Positions 21,104 to 31,619 of a DNA stretch of 64,000 nt are shown piece by piece (positions within the stretch are counted from its first letter, which is position 1; each line of letters starts with the position of its first letter). The stretch spans positions 6,165,155 to 6,229,154 of the forward strand of contig CM034137.1 of the NCBI GenBank assembly GCA_019914995.1. Direction: 5' to 3'. The stretch is from Acanthochlamys bracteata (lineage: Eukaryota; Streptophyta; Magnoliopsida; Pandanales; Velloziaceae). The translations under genes were made by a program, and so were the position numbers. The notes under the pieces were generated by a model that worked only from the letters and a program-made list of their open reading frames with translations, had not been told where the DNA came from and ran no database searches.

Positions 21104-21295
21104 TGTGACGAATTGAGAGAAAAGAAAATATGATAAAATTGATGATAATAATTGATGATTGATTTACATTCAATAGCTACATATATATAACTAATCATAA
21201 GAATCTAACCAATAAATATAATCAATGTGGGACTAAAGTAATACTAAACGGGCCAAAATAAAATGGGCCTATATATAAGTTCACATAATCTAACA
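21104..21295 (-). repeat. LTR type B inside the mosaic element
   Basis: 192 bp from tgtgacgaattgagag to cacataatctaaca. Its first bases (tgtgacgaatt) are like LTR A but the rest differs. It is bordered by a primer-site word (ctctgatacca) on the low side and by a purine tract in minus sense on the high side (plus strand cgccccttcaaactt), so it serves as the 3' LTR of the RT-bearing segment. Confidence 0.75.
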
Positions 21296-21429
21296 CGCCC
21301 CTTCAAACTTATGGAGGATCAAGCAACATGAGTTTGCCCAATAGTATCTGAAATCTCGGTGTAGGGTGTGTCTTTGTAAAGAAATCTGTCAGTTGATCAG
21401 TAGAAGTCACATATGGTAAGAAAATAGTG

Positions 21430-22900
21430 CCTAATAGAAAATGTTCACGAACAAAATGACAATCAATCTCAATGTGTTCCATCCGTTCATGAAAAACTGG
21501 ATTGCTCGCAATCTAAATAGCACTTCGATTGTCACAGTATAAAAGTGTAGATCCTGTAAGTGTAATGCCCATATCGGACAGCAATCTACGCACATGAATA
21601 ATCTCTCTAGTAGTAACAGCCATAGCTCTTTACTCTGCTTCAGTAGAAGAACATGCAACTACTACATGTTTCTTGCTACGCCACAAGATCAACGAGTCAC
21701 CAAAAAACAAATAGAAACCTGTAGTAGATCTTCTGATGGTTGGATCACCTGCCCAGTCTGCATCTAAAAAGGCTCGAAGCTCCAAATTTGATGTAGAAGA
21801 CGTAAAAAGTGAGCGAGTAATCGTACCTCGAAGATATCTGAGAATTCGCAATAAAGCACTATAATGTACTGATCGAGGTGCAGTGACAAACTGACTGACA
21901 ATACTAACTGCATGAGAAATATCTGTACCGACTAATCGCCTGTACCGACTCGGATCTGTGAGAGCATCACCATCAGTGGGACGAAGCTTCACATGAAGCT
22001 CCATAGGAGTGTCAACTGTCTTACTATCCGATATATTTGCTGATCCAATAATATCCGAGGCATACTTTTGTTGAAAAATAAGAATACCTCTATCACCCTG
22101 AACAATCTCCAATCCAAAAAAATAACGTAAGTGATCAAGATCTTTCATCTGAAATTGCTGACAAAGATGTGTTTGAGTTGCTGCTATTCCTGTTGAATCA
22201 TCTCCTGTTATAATCACATCATCTACATATAACAACAGAAGTACCATTCCCTGCGGTGATAACCGTACAAATAAGAATTGATCCAGAGAACTCTGTTGAA
22301 AACCTGTGTTTATAATGGCTCGTCCAAAACACTCAAACCAAGCTCTAGGAACCTGTTTAAGTCCATAAATAGCACGACGAAGCCGACATACATGACCTGG
22401 TAGTGTAGAGAGACCTGGAGGAGGCTGCATATAAACAACCTCGGATAAAGTACCATAAAGAAATGATTCTTCACGTCCATCTGATAAAGAGGCCACCGAC
22501 GTACTACAGCAACAGCTAATAAAGTACGAACTGTGGTCATCTGAGCTACAGGAGCAAATGTCTCATCATAATCAATTCCATACTCCTGAGTAAATCCTCG
22601 AGCAACAAGACGAGCTTTATGCCGCTAAATAGATCCGTCGGATTTATATTTGATTTTGAAATCCCATTTACAACTAATAGTCTGAGCTCTCTCTGAAAGT
22701 AGGACAACATCCCAAGTACATGTCTCTTGAAAAGCATGAAATTCCTCTGCTATAGCCTTCTGCCATTCAGGGTACTGAATTGCTTCTTGATAAGAACTGG
22801 GCTCTCGAGTAGTGTGTATAGAAACAAGAAAAGAATAAAACTGTGGAGAATAAGAGGACAATGTAGCAAAGCCGAACCTATCTGGTGACCAGAACAATCT
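21430..22900 (-). pseudogene. Copia reverse transcriptase / RNase H remnant
   Basis: On minus, 22625-22897 holds the RT N-terminal part (YPEWQKAIAEEFHAF). The region 21630-22496 holds the RT core ([14 protein letters not shown], the catalytic YVDDVIITGDD) and RNase H (LDADWAGDPTIRRST, ending with a CSSTEAE word), and 21431-21658 continues in another frame. There is a stop near 22626 and at least one frameshift between 22497 and 22560, with another near 21630. It is inactive. Order and motifs are those of Ty1/copia Pol. Confidence 0.85.
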
Positions 22901-23170
22901 GGGGTAAACCGATCAGGTGGTCTGTGAACTCGTTGTGACTGACGATATGTGGTGGTTGAGGTGGATGTGAAGGTGGTGATGAAGGTTATGAACTCGAAGT
23001 AGAAGAAAAATATGGAGGATCCCCATGTACCATCGTCGGAATTATCGTAGAAAGGACTGTACTATTAGAAGAAAGTAACGGAGTTGGGTCAGTGGAGATA
23101 TTAGAACACTTAGTAGATGATGTAGAAATACGTGTGTCTGGTGATGTTAAGAATTCGACGTCAGGAGTGT

Positions 23171-23281
23171 AGAAAAATAAGATATATTTTCAAGATTGAT
23201 GATAATAGTTGATGATTGATTTATATTCAATAGCTATATATATATAGCTAACCATAAGAATCTAATCAATAAACATAATCA
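23171..23281 (-). repeat. Partial LTR type B copy
   Basis: It matches 21116-21225 over about 110 bp (gatgattgattta, ttcaatagcta, cataagaatctaa, ataatca). It is cut at both ends and lies between the RT and the protease remnants, where integrase would be expected. It marks the junction between the two retroelement parts. Confidence 0.7.
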
Positions 23282-23832
23282 AAAGTAACAATAAATCCAC
23301 TCTCGCAAAGACTACTGATGGATATAAGATTAAAAATAATGCTTGGAACATGTAAGACAAAAGGTGAAGTTAGAGTATCTGAAATAAGATATCCAGATTT
23401 GGTAATGAGTAACTGAGAACCATCGGTTGTGTGTAGGGATGGAAAATGTGATGGCAAAGATGTAGTTTTGGATAATAAAGACTCATTCGAAGTCATGTGA
23501 TAAGAAGCACCAGAATCTAATATCCAAAAAGAAAACATACCTGGAGAGGCAGAAAAGGCAGATATAGAGGAGCCAACAAATAATGACTGTTGTTGAAGCT
23601 GGAGCTCTAGTTAGATGAGACTATATTTAATATCTAAAAAGTCAGGAGAGATCTGACGAGCTGCTGGTGCACTATCAACGATATGTGCTTGAGGATCCTG
23701 AGAGCAATCTGAAGAAAAAAAGTCTTTCGCCTTCATTTGCTCTCGATATTGTAAAAATAAATATGGATAAAGTTGAAAATAACTATCCGCAATATGACCA
23801 GACTTGCGACAATGAGAACAAAAAATGATCAT
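23266..23832 (-). pseudogene. Copia gag/protease remnant
   Basis: The frame 23611-23832 has a gag-type zinc knuckle (CSHCRKSGHIADSY) whose last Cys is replaced by Tyr. The frame 23266-23538 has the aspartic protease motif (WILDSGASYHMT) and the typical HVPSIIFNLISISSL stretch. A stop separates the two frames. The protease runs out at the LTR-B fragment. Confidence 0.8.
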
Positions 23833-23921
23833 GCTGATTACAGATTAGACCCCAAAAAAATTTTAAATTTGATGAAAAAAAATTTTAATTAAATTGAAAC
23901 TTGAGAAAATTCTCAAGATCG

Positions 23922-23937
23922 AATGGCTCTGATACCA
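23922..23937 (-). other. Primer-binding site (tRNA-Met type)
   Basis: On minus it reads TGGTATCAGAGCC directly after the 5' LTR A end, complementary to the 3' end of initiator tRNA-Met, as is usual in copia elements. Confidence 0.85.
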
Positions 23938-24057
23938 TGTGACGAATTTAGGATTCTTCTCAAAACCAATTAGTTAGGAGAAGAGTGAGCCTAAGTCTTT
24001 ATGAATATCATTTCAGGATTATTGATAAGTAATGTTGCACTAAACCTTTCTTTAACA
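23938..24057 (-). repeat. LTR type A, 5' copy
   Basis: 120 bp, partner of 20692-20811. It begins tgtgacgaatttagg and ends tttctttaaca on the plus strand. Confidence 0.85.
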
Positions 24058-24170
24058 GTTTTTTAAATTAAAAAAATTAAAATATTATAAAAAGTTTATT
24101 GAGAAATGTGAAAATTTTTTTAATGAAAAGCAGTCATTAATACTATTGTTTTTAGATTTGGAAGCCGAGT

Positions 24171-24651
24171 GCAAATATGGATCAGGCTAAACAGACTAGC
24201 CGGCCTGCGGCCCAACTAAACGGTCCAAGACACGACACATTTGATCCATGAAAAATAATATGATTGGGCTGATTCGGCCCGAACTTTTATGCAGTACAGA
24301 ACCGATTTCATCGGCCCACCGACGAGCAGCTCGGCCAATTGTTGTACACTTTTGATCGGTCAATAATAGACCGTTGACCTAATCAATATTGATAGTTAAT
24401 CATATCAAAATATAATAACAAAAATTATTTATATTTTAATTTTATATTAATAATAATTTTTTAAATTATTTTTAATTTTTTATTCTTTTAATTTTTTATT
24501 TATTATATAAAATAAAAAATATAAATGAACTAATTGATAGAGCCGAGCCGACCCAATCCAAATACAAAAACTAGGACAAGTCGGCCCAATTTTTGTAACT
24601 CATTTGGCCCAGCCGAGCCGGATCGATTTGGACCGTCCATATTTATACTTT
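24171..24651. mobile_element. 480-bp insertion in tandem unit 1
   Basis: It separates gatttggaagcc from gcaacaaaagat, which are adjacent in unit 2. The ends gtgcaaatatggatc and gtccatatttatac are imperfect inverted repeats, and agccg flanks both sides as a possible target duplication. The interior is rich in ggcccgaac/ggcccaac words. A truncated relative is at 17866-17990. Confidence 0.5.
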
Positions 24652-25239
24652 TAGCCGCAACAAAAGATAATCATACGCGCACGGAGAAGTTCATCCATTA
24701 ATTTCTTTTTGAAAATGTGGTTATTTAAGTGCAATGAATGTCCAAAACTGCAACTCCAGCATGTTACTGTTTCTTTTTTTTCTTTTTTTTTTTTGGGTAG
24801 CAACCTTTAAGATTCAATTATATCTCAAAAAACCGAATTGCTGGCAAAGGTTCCTGCACAAAACACCAAAAGTCTATCGTACTTAGGGCCTGACACGGGC
24901 ATCCTCTGAACAACATAAGAGGTACTAAACTTTTTCCCATATTCGTACCTGATTAGAATTGTTTTAGTTGTTTTCAGATTTGGAAGCCACAAGAAAAGAT
25001 GATCATGCACGCAGGGAGACGTTCATCCATTAATTTCCTTTTGCTTATGTGGTTGTTTAAGTGCAATGAATGTCCAAAACTGCAACTCCAACATGATACT
25101 GTTATTTTGTTTTTTTATTTTTTTTTTTTATTTTTTTTTTTTTGGTAGCTACCTTTAATATTGAATTTTTTCTCAAAGAACCGAATTGGTGGCAACGGTT
25201 CCTGCACAAAACACCAAAAGTCTATCATATCGTTTGAAG

Positions 25240-26700
25240 AATTTTCTTTTTCGCCTTTTTTTTGGGGAGCCCACAGTCGCTGCATTCATTCCCTAATCTG
25301 ATCTTGCTTTTTGGACTTCTCTTCTCTTTTTAGTTTTGTAAGGTAGTAGAAACATTCTCTCAGATATAACATACTTAGCAGATACTCACTCTCTGTGGGA
25401 CTAACCTATAGGATGATGTTTGAGCAAATCGTAATGTTACGGAAGTATCTATTTAGGTGAACCGGCTAGTGAGACAACGATTATTTCTTGCACAAAAAAG
25501 AAAGCTCCTGCAAAGAAAACTGATTTTGTATGCCGAATCTGTTCTGTATAACCTGCGTTCTCCATTCTTCTCTGGCCTTCAAGTGCGCACTAGAATTTCT
25601 TGTACAACAAGAAGTTGTTGATTATACAGTTTTCTATAACTTTCAAGAACAGTAATGCATATTAACCTAGCAGTGGATTTCCTGATAAAAGTTTTCCTTT
25701 CAGCGTACACAACATTAGAATGCAAACCATCAGTGTTTTACTGCATCTGCATTAATATATTCAACAAGAACAAGTATAGATTGCTTAAAAACAAGTTTCT
25801 AAGTGAACTCAAGCTACAAGATTTCATTTCACCATAGGACACTAAACCTGCTTCCCTTTGCGCACACAACGCCAGTATAATAACCTGCATCATAAGAAAC
25901 GACTAAAGACCTTTACAATAATCTGCAGAAATTGTGTGATACTTTCAAATTGAATGGCCTACTAAAGATTAAAGTTTGTATCAACTGATTTGTTTCAATA
26001 GATCCCTTGCCATAAAATGTTTTACATGAAGCATGCTAGAGTCTTGGCATCACAAAAGCTAGAGAAAACTTGTGTCTATTGTCTCATCACTCACTTTCTC
26101 CCTCCCTCTTTACTCCTTGTATAGGGTAATGCTTTCACTTCAAAATAAACTCTCCATCATATTTCCCACTGATGCAGTAGCGTTGAACTCTTTCGAAACT
26201 CCTACAGAAACTATTTTACAATTGCCATAAATCAAACGCAGAAAAGCACTAGATACGGAGAAATCTAAGGCCAACTCATGAGCTCTACCATGTTTAACAT
26301 CTTCCCAAAGCTCCAATTCTAGTAAGGTGAAAGTTGAAATACCTAAGAAAAAGTGAATCAACTAATTATTATTTTGAAATTTCATAGTTTTCAGAGGTAA
26401 CTTTGCTGATGTAATTTTGCTATCTCCCAATCAAAATACATCTTTTGAGAGAAACATATCCACTGCTTTATTTATGTATATAAAAATAAAAATGCGAGCA
26501 CTAACTGCTGCATGTCATTAGCTATCAAAAGATATGTTAACAAATTTTGCATGCATAGCATGGATTAAATTCTAGTCAATTAAATTTGCAGCAAAAAATG
26601 GAGGTGTACTTACAATTTTAATATGTTTGTCAAGATCCAAAGTGTTTCATTCCTTGCACGTGCGTTGAGTCCCTGATAAGATCTTGAGCTTTCCAGCTTC
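25240..26700. other. 3' flank of the NLR gene
   Basis: No gene is recognised. AT-rich. The minus-strand frame 26140-26361 (74 codons) has no domain I know. It could be part of a 3' UTR of the NLR or noise. Confidence 0.4.
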
Positions 26701-26704
26701 TACT

Positions 26705-29461
26705 CTATGGATTCCTCTCTCTAAAGAATTCCTGAAGAGGAGCTCTAGTTTCTTCCTCTAAGCCTTTCCACCATTCACTGTCACCCTTTATTTCTTGTAA
26801 CTCGCTTGGGATTCTGTCTTGACCAAAGGGTAGGTCCTTTAAAAATGGGCATAGGTATACAACCAAATACTTTAAAGAGTTGAAGCCTTGTGAACTTCTG
26901 CATATGCTTTGTAGATTAGGTAATTGAGATAGCTCCAGATTTTTAAGCTTTGGAAGAATGACAACTGAATCATCTGCAACTTCAGCTATCTCTTCTGTAC
27001 CATTATCAGAACCAATAATTACTTCAATTGCATCACAGTTGGCAATATACAAATAATCAAGAGATGGTAGCTGAGCAACCCATGAAATATTTCTCAAACG
27101 ATCACATTTGATAATTTCTAATGAATGAAGACCTACAAAAACTTCCTTGGGAGCTATTCCATTCCAACTTATATTTTGCAATCGTTCCAATTCCAGCAAT
27201 ACCAAATGCTCTAGTTGTTTAAAATTCACAGCTGCGGCACTCTCAACTCTCAACTCCTCCAATACATTGCACCACCTAATCACTAGCTGCATAAGACTTT
27301 GCAAAGCATTACTGCCCAGATCAGCCAAAGTTGATGAGAAAAGCTGGAAGGAGTGGATGTCGTCTAGTTGTTGGATGGTGATAGCTAATACAGATGCCAG
27401 CAATAATTTGGACACTCTTTCAAGAACTGAAACACTCTGCACTGTTATCTTGAGTCCTGTCAATTTTTCTCCTAATCTTTCCAACTCCTCAGGACCACCA
27501 TAGCATTCATCATCCCAGGGTTCATAACAGTATGACAGATCCAAAAGTTGAAGTGCCTTAAGGTTGGATAATAGTCCATTAATCTTGTTAATGCTTGTAA
27601 GTCTAAGTATGAGATACTTGAGTTTAACCAATTTATCTAACTCGGCTGGCAATGAAGTAATGTTTGTAGATGACAAATTAAGAAATTGCAAATTAATTAG
27701 ATTGCTAACATCTGGTGGTACCTTGGATATGCTTGTGGAGCTTAAATCCAAATATGTGAGAGATGGCATACATCCGAGAAATCCTTTGGGAATGCTTTGA
27801 AGACTTGGATTCTCTTGGAGCATCAACAGGAATAAATTTTGACACTCTGATTGGTTGGATGGTAAGCCCTTGATGTCATTGTACATCAATGATATCCTCT
27901 CTGGTACTTGCCAATTACCAATTCGGCATTCTTTCAGGCCGACTTGAGCTCTCACTATCCACTTTGTTTCCTTCTTCCCATGCTCAGATGCTATCCATAA
28001 AGCCATATCTCTTAAAACATCATGCAATTTTACATGATCTTTATCTATTCCTTGCTGCAGCAAACACATATTCTTGAGACCTTTGATAACAGAGAGCCCC
28101 TTGTAGAAAATTGCGTTCATGCCATCACTTTCCTGCAATAAACCCAACCCCACCCAGCAATCTATCAATTGATGTATTTCGATATCATGATCTTCTGGCC
28201 ACAAAGCGCATGAAAGAAAGCACTCCCTCATACTGATTTGCAAGCTTATGTAGCTTAGCTCTAAAACAGGGAACATACTCTCATCGAAATCAGGGATATA
28301 GTGGAATTGTGAATTCTGTATCCAGGCAAGTGCAGCCTGCCACTCCTCCCATGTCTCTTTGATTGACATTGTTCGCCCAATTGTGATGAGTGCCAGCCGC
28401 AATCCACAACATTCACTGGCTATGGCCTCTGCAACTTGTGGAATTCGTGCATCCGAGGAAATAATTTCCTCCCCAACGTTCTTCACGAATAGATTCCAAG
28501 CCTCCTCCTTGTCCAAGCATTCTACTTTGATTGTCCTGTTTGCTTTCATGTGGGCACATACACTGGCTGAGCATGTTGTCAAGACAACCTTGCATCCAAT
28601 GGTATTGCCAATTTGGATACCAATAGAAGGCAAATCTGCATACCTCCATAAGTCATCCAACAATAGCAAAATTTTCTTTCCTCTTGTGAAGTTGGTGATA
28701 TTTTCAAAAGCCTCCAAAGTCATTCCGAAGGCCCTTGCTAATTTTTTCTTCAAATCTTCCTCCGTAGTACAACTTCTTGATATAACAGTGAAAATCACTA
28801 GATCAAATAGCCGAGGACGCCTAAGATTTAAGTAGGTCTCAAGTTTCCGCAACAGAGCAGTCTTACCGACTCCTCCCATGCCCCATATTCCAATGATATG
28901 AACTTGGTCATCAGCTACATGATGGAGAACCTCATTAAGGCTGGTGGTAATGGAACGTGAGTCGGTGATGGATGTTGGTATCTCTGGAATGGCCTGAGGA
29001 ACTTGTTTGGTAGCCACAGAAGCATCTCTAGGAGGCACCTGATCAAGTAAACTCTTTGCATCATCTAGCATGTCTACTATTTTCTTGCTAAGTTCGTATC
29101 TAATCCGAATCCTCCTGCTTAGATTAGCTTCACTGCTTCCATCGCTCCATTGTGAATATTCACTCTCTAAATTTTGATATTCATCAAAGATTAGCTGCTT
29201 TGCTCGAGAAATCCAATTTTTCACTACAGCAATGCCGATTTTACCCTCTATTTCTTCTGCCTCTATCATCCTTGCACTGAATACTTCCTCCTCAGTCTTC
29301 AGCTTCTCCATGAGTTTCCGTAATTTCTTCATATTTTCCTCAATCACCAAGCAACTTAAGTATTTCTTTTTAATGGAATCCCATTTACGATTAAGAATGA
29401 GTAGTAGTAATCCGCCCAAGAAGCTCAAGGTCGCGTTCATGGATATGGTTTTTGGATCCAT
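26705..29461 (-). CDS. CC-NB-LRR (NLR) disease-resistance protein, RPS5/RPS2-like
   Basis: An intronless frame of 918 residues. NLRs are intracellular receptors that sense pathogen effectors and trigger defence. Layout: a coiled-coil N-terminus (about 30-145) after a hydrophobic stretch (10-23), NB-ARC (about 165-490) and LRRs from about 515. Visible motifs are the P-loop GMGGVGKT (194-201), kinase-2 KKILLLLDDLW (262-272), RNBS-D CFLSCALWPED (414-424) and WVGLGLL (436-442). Several signature residues are unusual: TTCS where TTRS is usual (RNBS-B, 295-298), GLRLAL where GLPLAL is usual (353-358), and LHD where MHD is usual (479-481). The LRR has regular LxxLxxLxLSSTxI units (about 545-625). 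The ATG at 29461 is the first in frame and starts MDPKTISMN. Length is normal and the frame is intact, so it is probably expressed, though the motif changes may affect nucleotide switching. Confidence 0.92.
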   Translation of the reverse strand: MDPKTISMNATLSFLGGLLLLILNRKWDSIKKKYLSCLVIEENMKKLRKLMEKLKTEEEVFSARMIEAEEIEGKIGIAVVKNWISRAKQLIFDEYQNLESEYSQWSDGSSEANLSRRIRIRYELSKKIVDMLDDAKSLLDQVPPRDASVATKQVPQAIPEIPTSITDSRSITTSLNEVLHHVADDQVHIIGIWGMGGVGKTALLRKLETYLNLRRPRLFDLVIFTVISRSCTTEEDLKKKLARAFGMTLEAFENITNFTRGKKILLLLDDLWRYADLPSIGIQIGNTIGCKVVLTTCSASVCAHMKANRTIKVECLDKEEAWNLFVKNVGEEIISSDARIPQVAEAIASECCGLRLALITIGRTMSIKETWEEWQAALAWIQNSQFHYIPDFDESMFPVLELSYISLQISMRECFLSCALWPEDHDIEIHQLIDCWVGLGLLQESDGMNAIFYKGLSVIKGLKNMCLLQQGIDKDHVKLHDVLRDMALWIASEHGKKETKWIVRAQVGLKECRIGNWQVPERISLMYNDIKGLPSNQSECQNLFLLMLQENPSLQSIPKGFLGCMPSLTYLDLSSTSISKVPPDVSNLINLQFLNLSSTNITSLPAELDKLVKLKYLILRLTSINKINGLLSNLKALQLLDLSYCYEPWDDECYGGPEELERLGEKLTGLKITVQSVSVLERVSKLLLASVLAITIQQLDDIHSFQLFSSTLADLGSNALQSLMQLVIRWCNVLEELRVESAAAVNFKQLEHLVLLELERLQNISWNGIAPKEVFVGLHSLEIIKCDRLRNISWVAQLPSLDYLYIANCDAIEVIIGSDNGTEEIAEVADDSVVILPKLKNLELSQLPNLQSICRSSQGFNSLKYLVVYLCPFLKDLPFGQDRIPSELQEIKGDSEWWKGLEEETRAPLQEFFRERNP

Positions 29462-29464
29462 TTC

Positions 29465-31130
29465 AGTTGTTATGCTGGTGAAGAGAGGAGGGTGAGGAAA
29501 GACAAGGCATTGGATAAAAGACAGAACAGGGACCTTCAGGACGATGGAAATTCAGTTCAAGACAGTTGACAAAATGATCAAATTTTGCAAAGGACTTCTT
29601 AGCTGGAGTTAGCTGGAAAGGAACATGTCAGCTACCGGAAGAGAATAACTGTATAAAGTAATCCTAGTTGCAGTTACATGATTTGATTGAATAAATAATT
29701 TACTAACAAGTTTGACATGGAGTTCAAAACTGTTCTATATCTTCTAGCTCTGATGTTACGGTTCTTGCATAACTTTTGAAAGTAAATTTTTAATTTTTAA
29801 TCTAAAATGATTATGCATAATATTTAATTTTTTTAAAAGTTTAGCAAAATATAAGCAAATTATAAGTTACAATATAATTATACATAAAATCTTGATTAAA
29901 TAATTTTTAAAAAGTTTTTGATATTTTAAAAATAAATTCAGCTATCTCATACTGTAGTGCACAGATTTGGTAGTGCATTTTTACCAACTTTTTTGTTTCA
30001 AATAAATATTTTTTAATAAAATTTTGACAATATTTTATAATATAAAAAAATAATATATTGTACACTCTAAAAATTTTATATGTATTATTTTTTTATTTTT
30101 TAGATAAAAAAATAAATTTGTTCCTCAAAAAGCTTTAAATAATTTTTTTTAAGAAAAGTTCTCTATTTTAAGTAATTCGAAACAATCCTTGAATGTTAAA
30201 ACTTATGAGTTATAGACATCCCAGCTTGCATTAACAAAATAATTAACAATATAAATTATCTCATCTATGAAATACGAAAGCTCATCTCATGTAGTTAACC
30301 AAAATAATACATCTCACAATTAAGGTTCACATACCGGAAAGCTCAATACATGAAAAAAGTTGAGCCATTAAAACATTCTAGTATATTAACTCCTATTTTA
30401 TTTTATTTTACTTAATGTGGAACTAATTTAATTCAGAATGATTCTCAACAATCTCTTCTCCATGGTGAGCCACGCATATTTATTCCTTCTTATCCAATCA
30501 TTGCAACCAAACTAATTTCGAACATCGTTATTGCACACGAAAGACTAATCTTTATAGCCCAATTTGTTATAGATCACCACCCTTTAGACAGATGCCATGA
30601 GAGTCGCGATGTTCTTAACTTACTCACTATACTGCCAATGTGAGCTATAATATTCACGAGTTATCTTATCCACTCGCCATTCTACGCAACTAAGAGCTAG
30701 CTTTCAGAATTCAATTTACCTTGAATTACCACTCATCATGAGGAAGCTCATATAAGTCATACTACTCTTGCCGTGAGGGAGAGCTACTACATTGTACTAA
30801 TTGCTCCATTTCAACCAAACCATTGGCATTGATATTACTATTCTGGAGATAGAATAATGAATGAGTTAATCAAAATAAAGCAACTAAAGGGTAAGGCATG
30901 TACATTGAAAAATCCAATCAAACACAAAATTTAAACCAATGAGTTTGAGAACTCTCTATTATATTAAACCACATCTTACTTATTTTTATTTTATGTGGGA
31001 ATAAACTCACTTTTATACCCAACAGCTTTTGAGACAGAGGGAGTAGGTTCCGTCATAAGTATTTGACTTGTTTGAAAACTAGAAGAGTCATTTAAGCCTG
31101 TTAAAAACTAAGCCTTTCAGCCTCCTTAAC
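29465..31130. other. Upstream region of the NLR gene, AT-rich
   Basis: No coding feature. About 29965-30185 resembles the M1 MITEs (ttttttattttttagataaa) but is diverged. No convincing TATA box for the NLR could be fixed. Confidence 0.4.
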
Positions 31131-31149
31131 CGGCGATGCATGAAAGATG

Positions 31150-31610
31150 AGAATTATACAACGATAATAACCCTTATGACTAGTGTAGTAGTGGCAATTG
31201 AAACCGTGTCTTTCTCGAGGTATGTGATTGCCGTAGAATCTCGAAATATCGACGGCCATTCATCTGAGAAAAACGATCACGAAGATCAGTCCACACTTCA
31301 TATGCAGTCTCCATATAAATGACACTGTTGGCTATCTCCTTAGACAAGGAGTTCCATTGTGGAAGGTTTTGGCGACTTGGCCGCCCGATCGGAAAGTCCC
31401 ATCAACGAACCCTTTCCAGTGAGTGGCTTCAAGAGCCATGCACATCTTCTGTTTGAAGGTAGATAATTATCTCCGGTCAAAAGTTGGGAAGCCAATGAAG
31501 TCTCTCTGAATGATGAAGCAATGTGATAAAGAATCACACTCGGGAAAACTAGGAGTTGTCCTCGGCCATTTGCTAGGAGGCTAAGGTCATAAGATTCTAC
31601 TGCTCTAATA
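31150..31610 (-). pseudogene. Copia gag fossil
   Basis: Read on minus in shifting frames, this gives gag words typical of plant copia elements: NSLSKEIANSVIYMETAYEV, then WTDLRDRFSQMNGRR. Several stops interrupt it. On its 5' side (about 31600-31625) lies a degenerate primer-site-like word. No Pol or LTR pair is recognised nearby. Confidence 0.6.
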
Positions 31611-31619
31611 ACATGTAGA

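Larger units (their letters stand above)
20692..24057 (-). mobile_element. Mosaic Ty1/copia-type LTR element
   Basis: Outer LTRs (type A) of 120 bp lie at 20692-20811 and 23938-24057. The tRNA-Met primer site (tggctctgatacca on plus) sits at 23922-23937, and a purine tract adjoins the left LTR, so the element reads on minus. Inside is a second LTR type (B, 21104-21295) with its own primer-site word at 21093-21103 and purine tract beyond 21296, plus a partial B copy at 23171-23281. Protease, RT and RNase H remnants are present, but no integrase is seen between protease and RT. Flanking 5-mers (tcttt, gtttt) do not match well, so the target duplication is unclear. It looks like a product of recombination or nested insertion between two elements. 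Confidence 0.8.
20548..24137. mobile_element. MITE (family M1) split by a copia element
   Basis: The left part, 20548-20691, starts gttcggaagtgtttaaa. The right part, 24058-24137, ends aatgaaaagcagtcatt. Joined, they resemble the other M1 MITEs in length and layout. The copia element 20692-24057 lies between. Confidence 0.5.
20465..25235. repeat. Old tandem duplication, first copy split by insertions
   Basis: Unit 1 is 20465-20545 plus 24138-24890. Unit 2 is 24895-25235. Matching words include acaacataagag (20487 and 24909), gatttggaagcc (24157 and 24978), gttcatccattaatttc, gtgcaatgaatgtccaaaac and tgcacaaaacaccaaaagtc. Unit 1 is opened by a MITE holding a copia element and by a separate insertion at 24171-24651. 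Confidence 0.7.

Noticed and set aside
26140..26361. 73-codon minus-strand frame downstream of the NLR
   Set aside because: No known domain and no splice sites linking it convincingly to the NLR, which already ends in a proper stop.
27147..28835. Plus-strand open frames across the NLR gene
   Set aside because: Shadows of the intact minus-strand NLR frame; no domains of their own.
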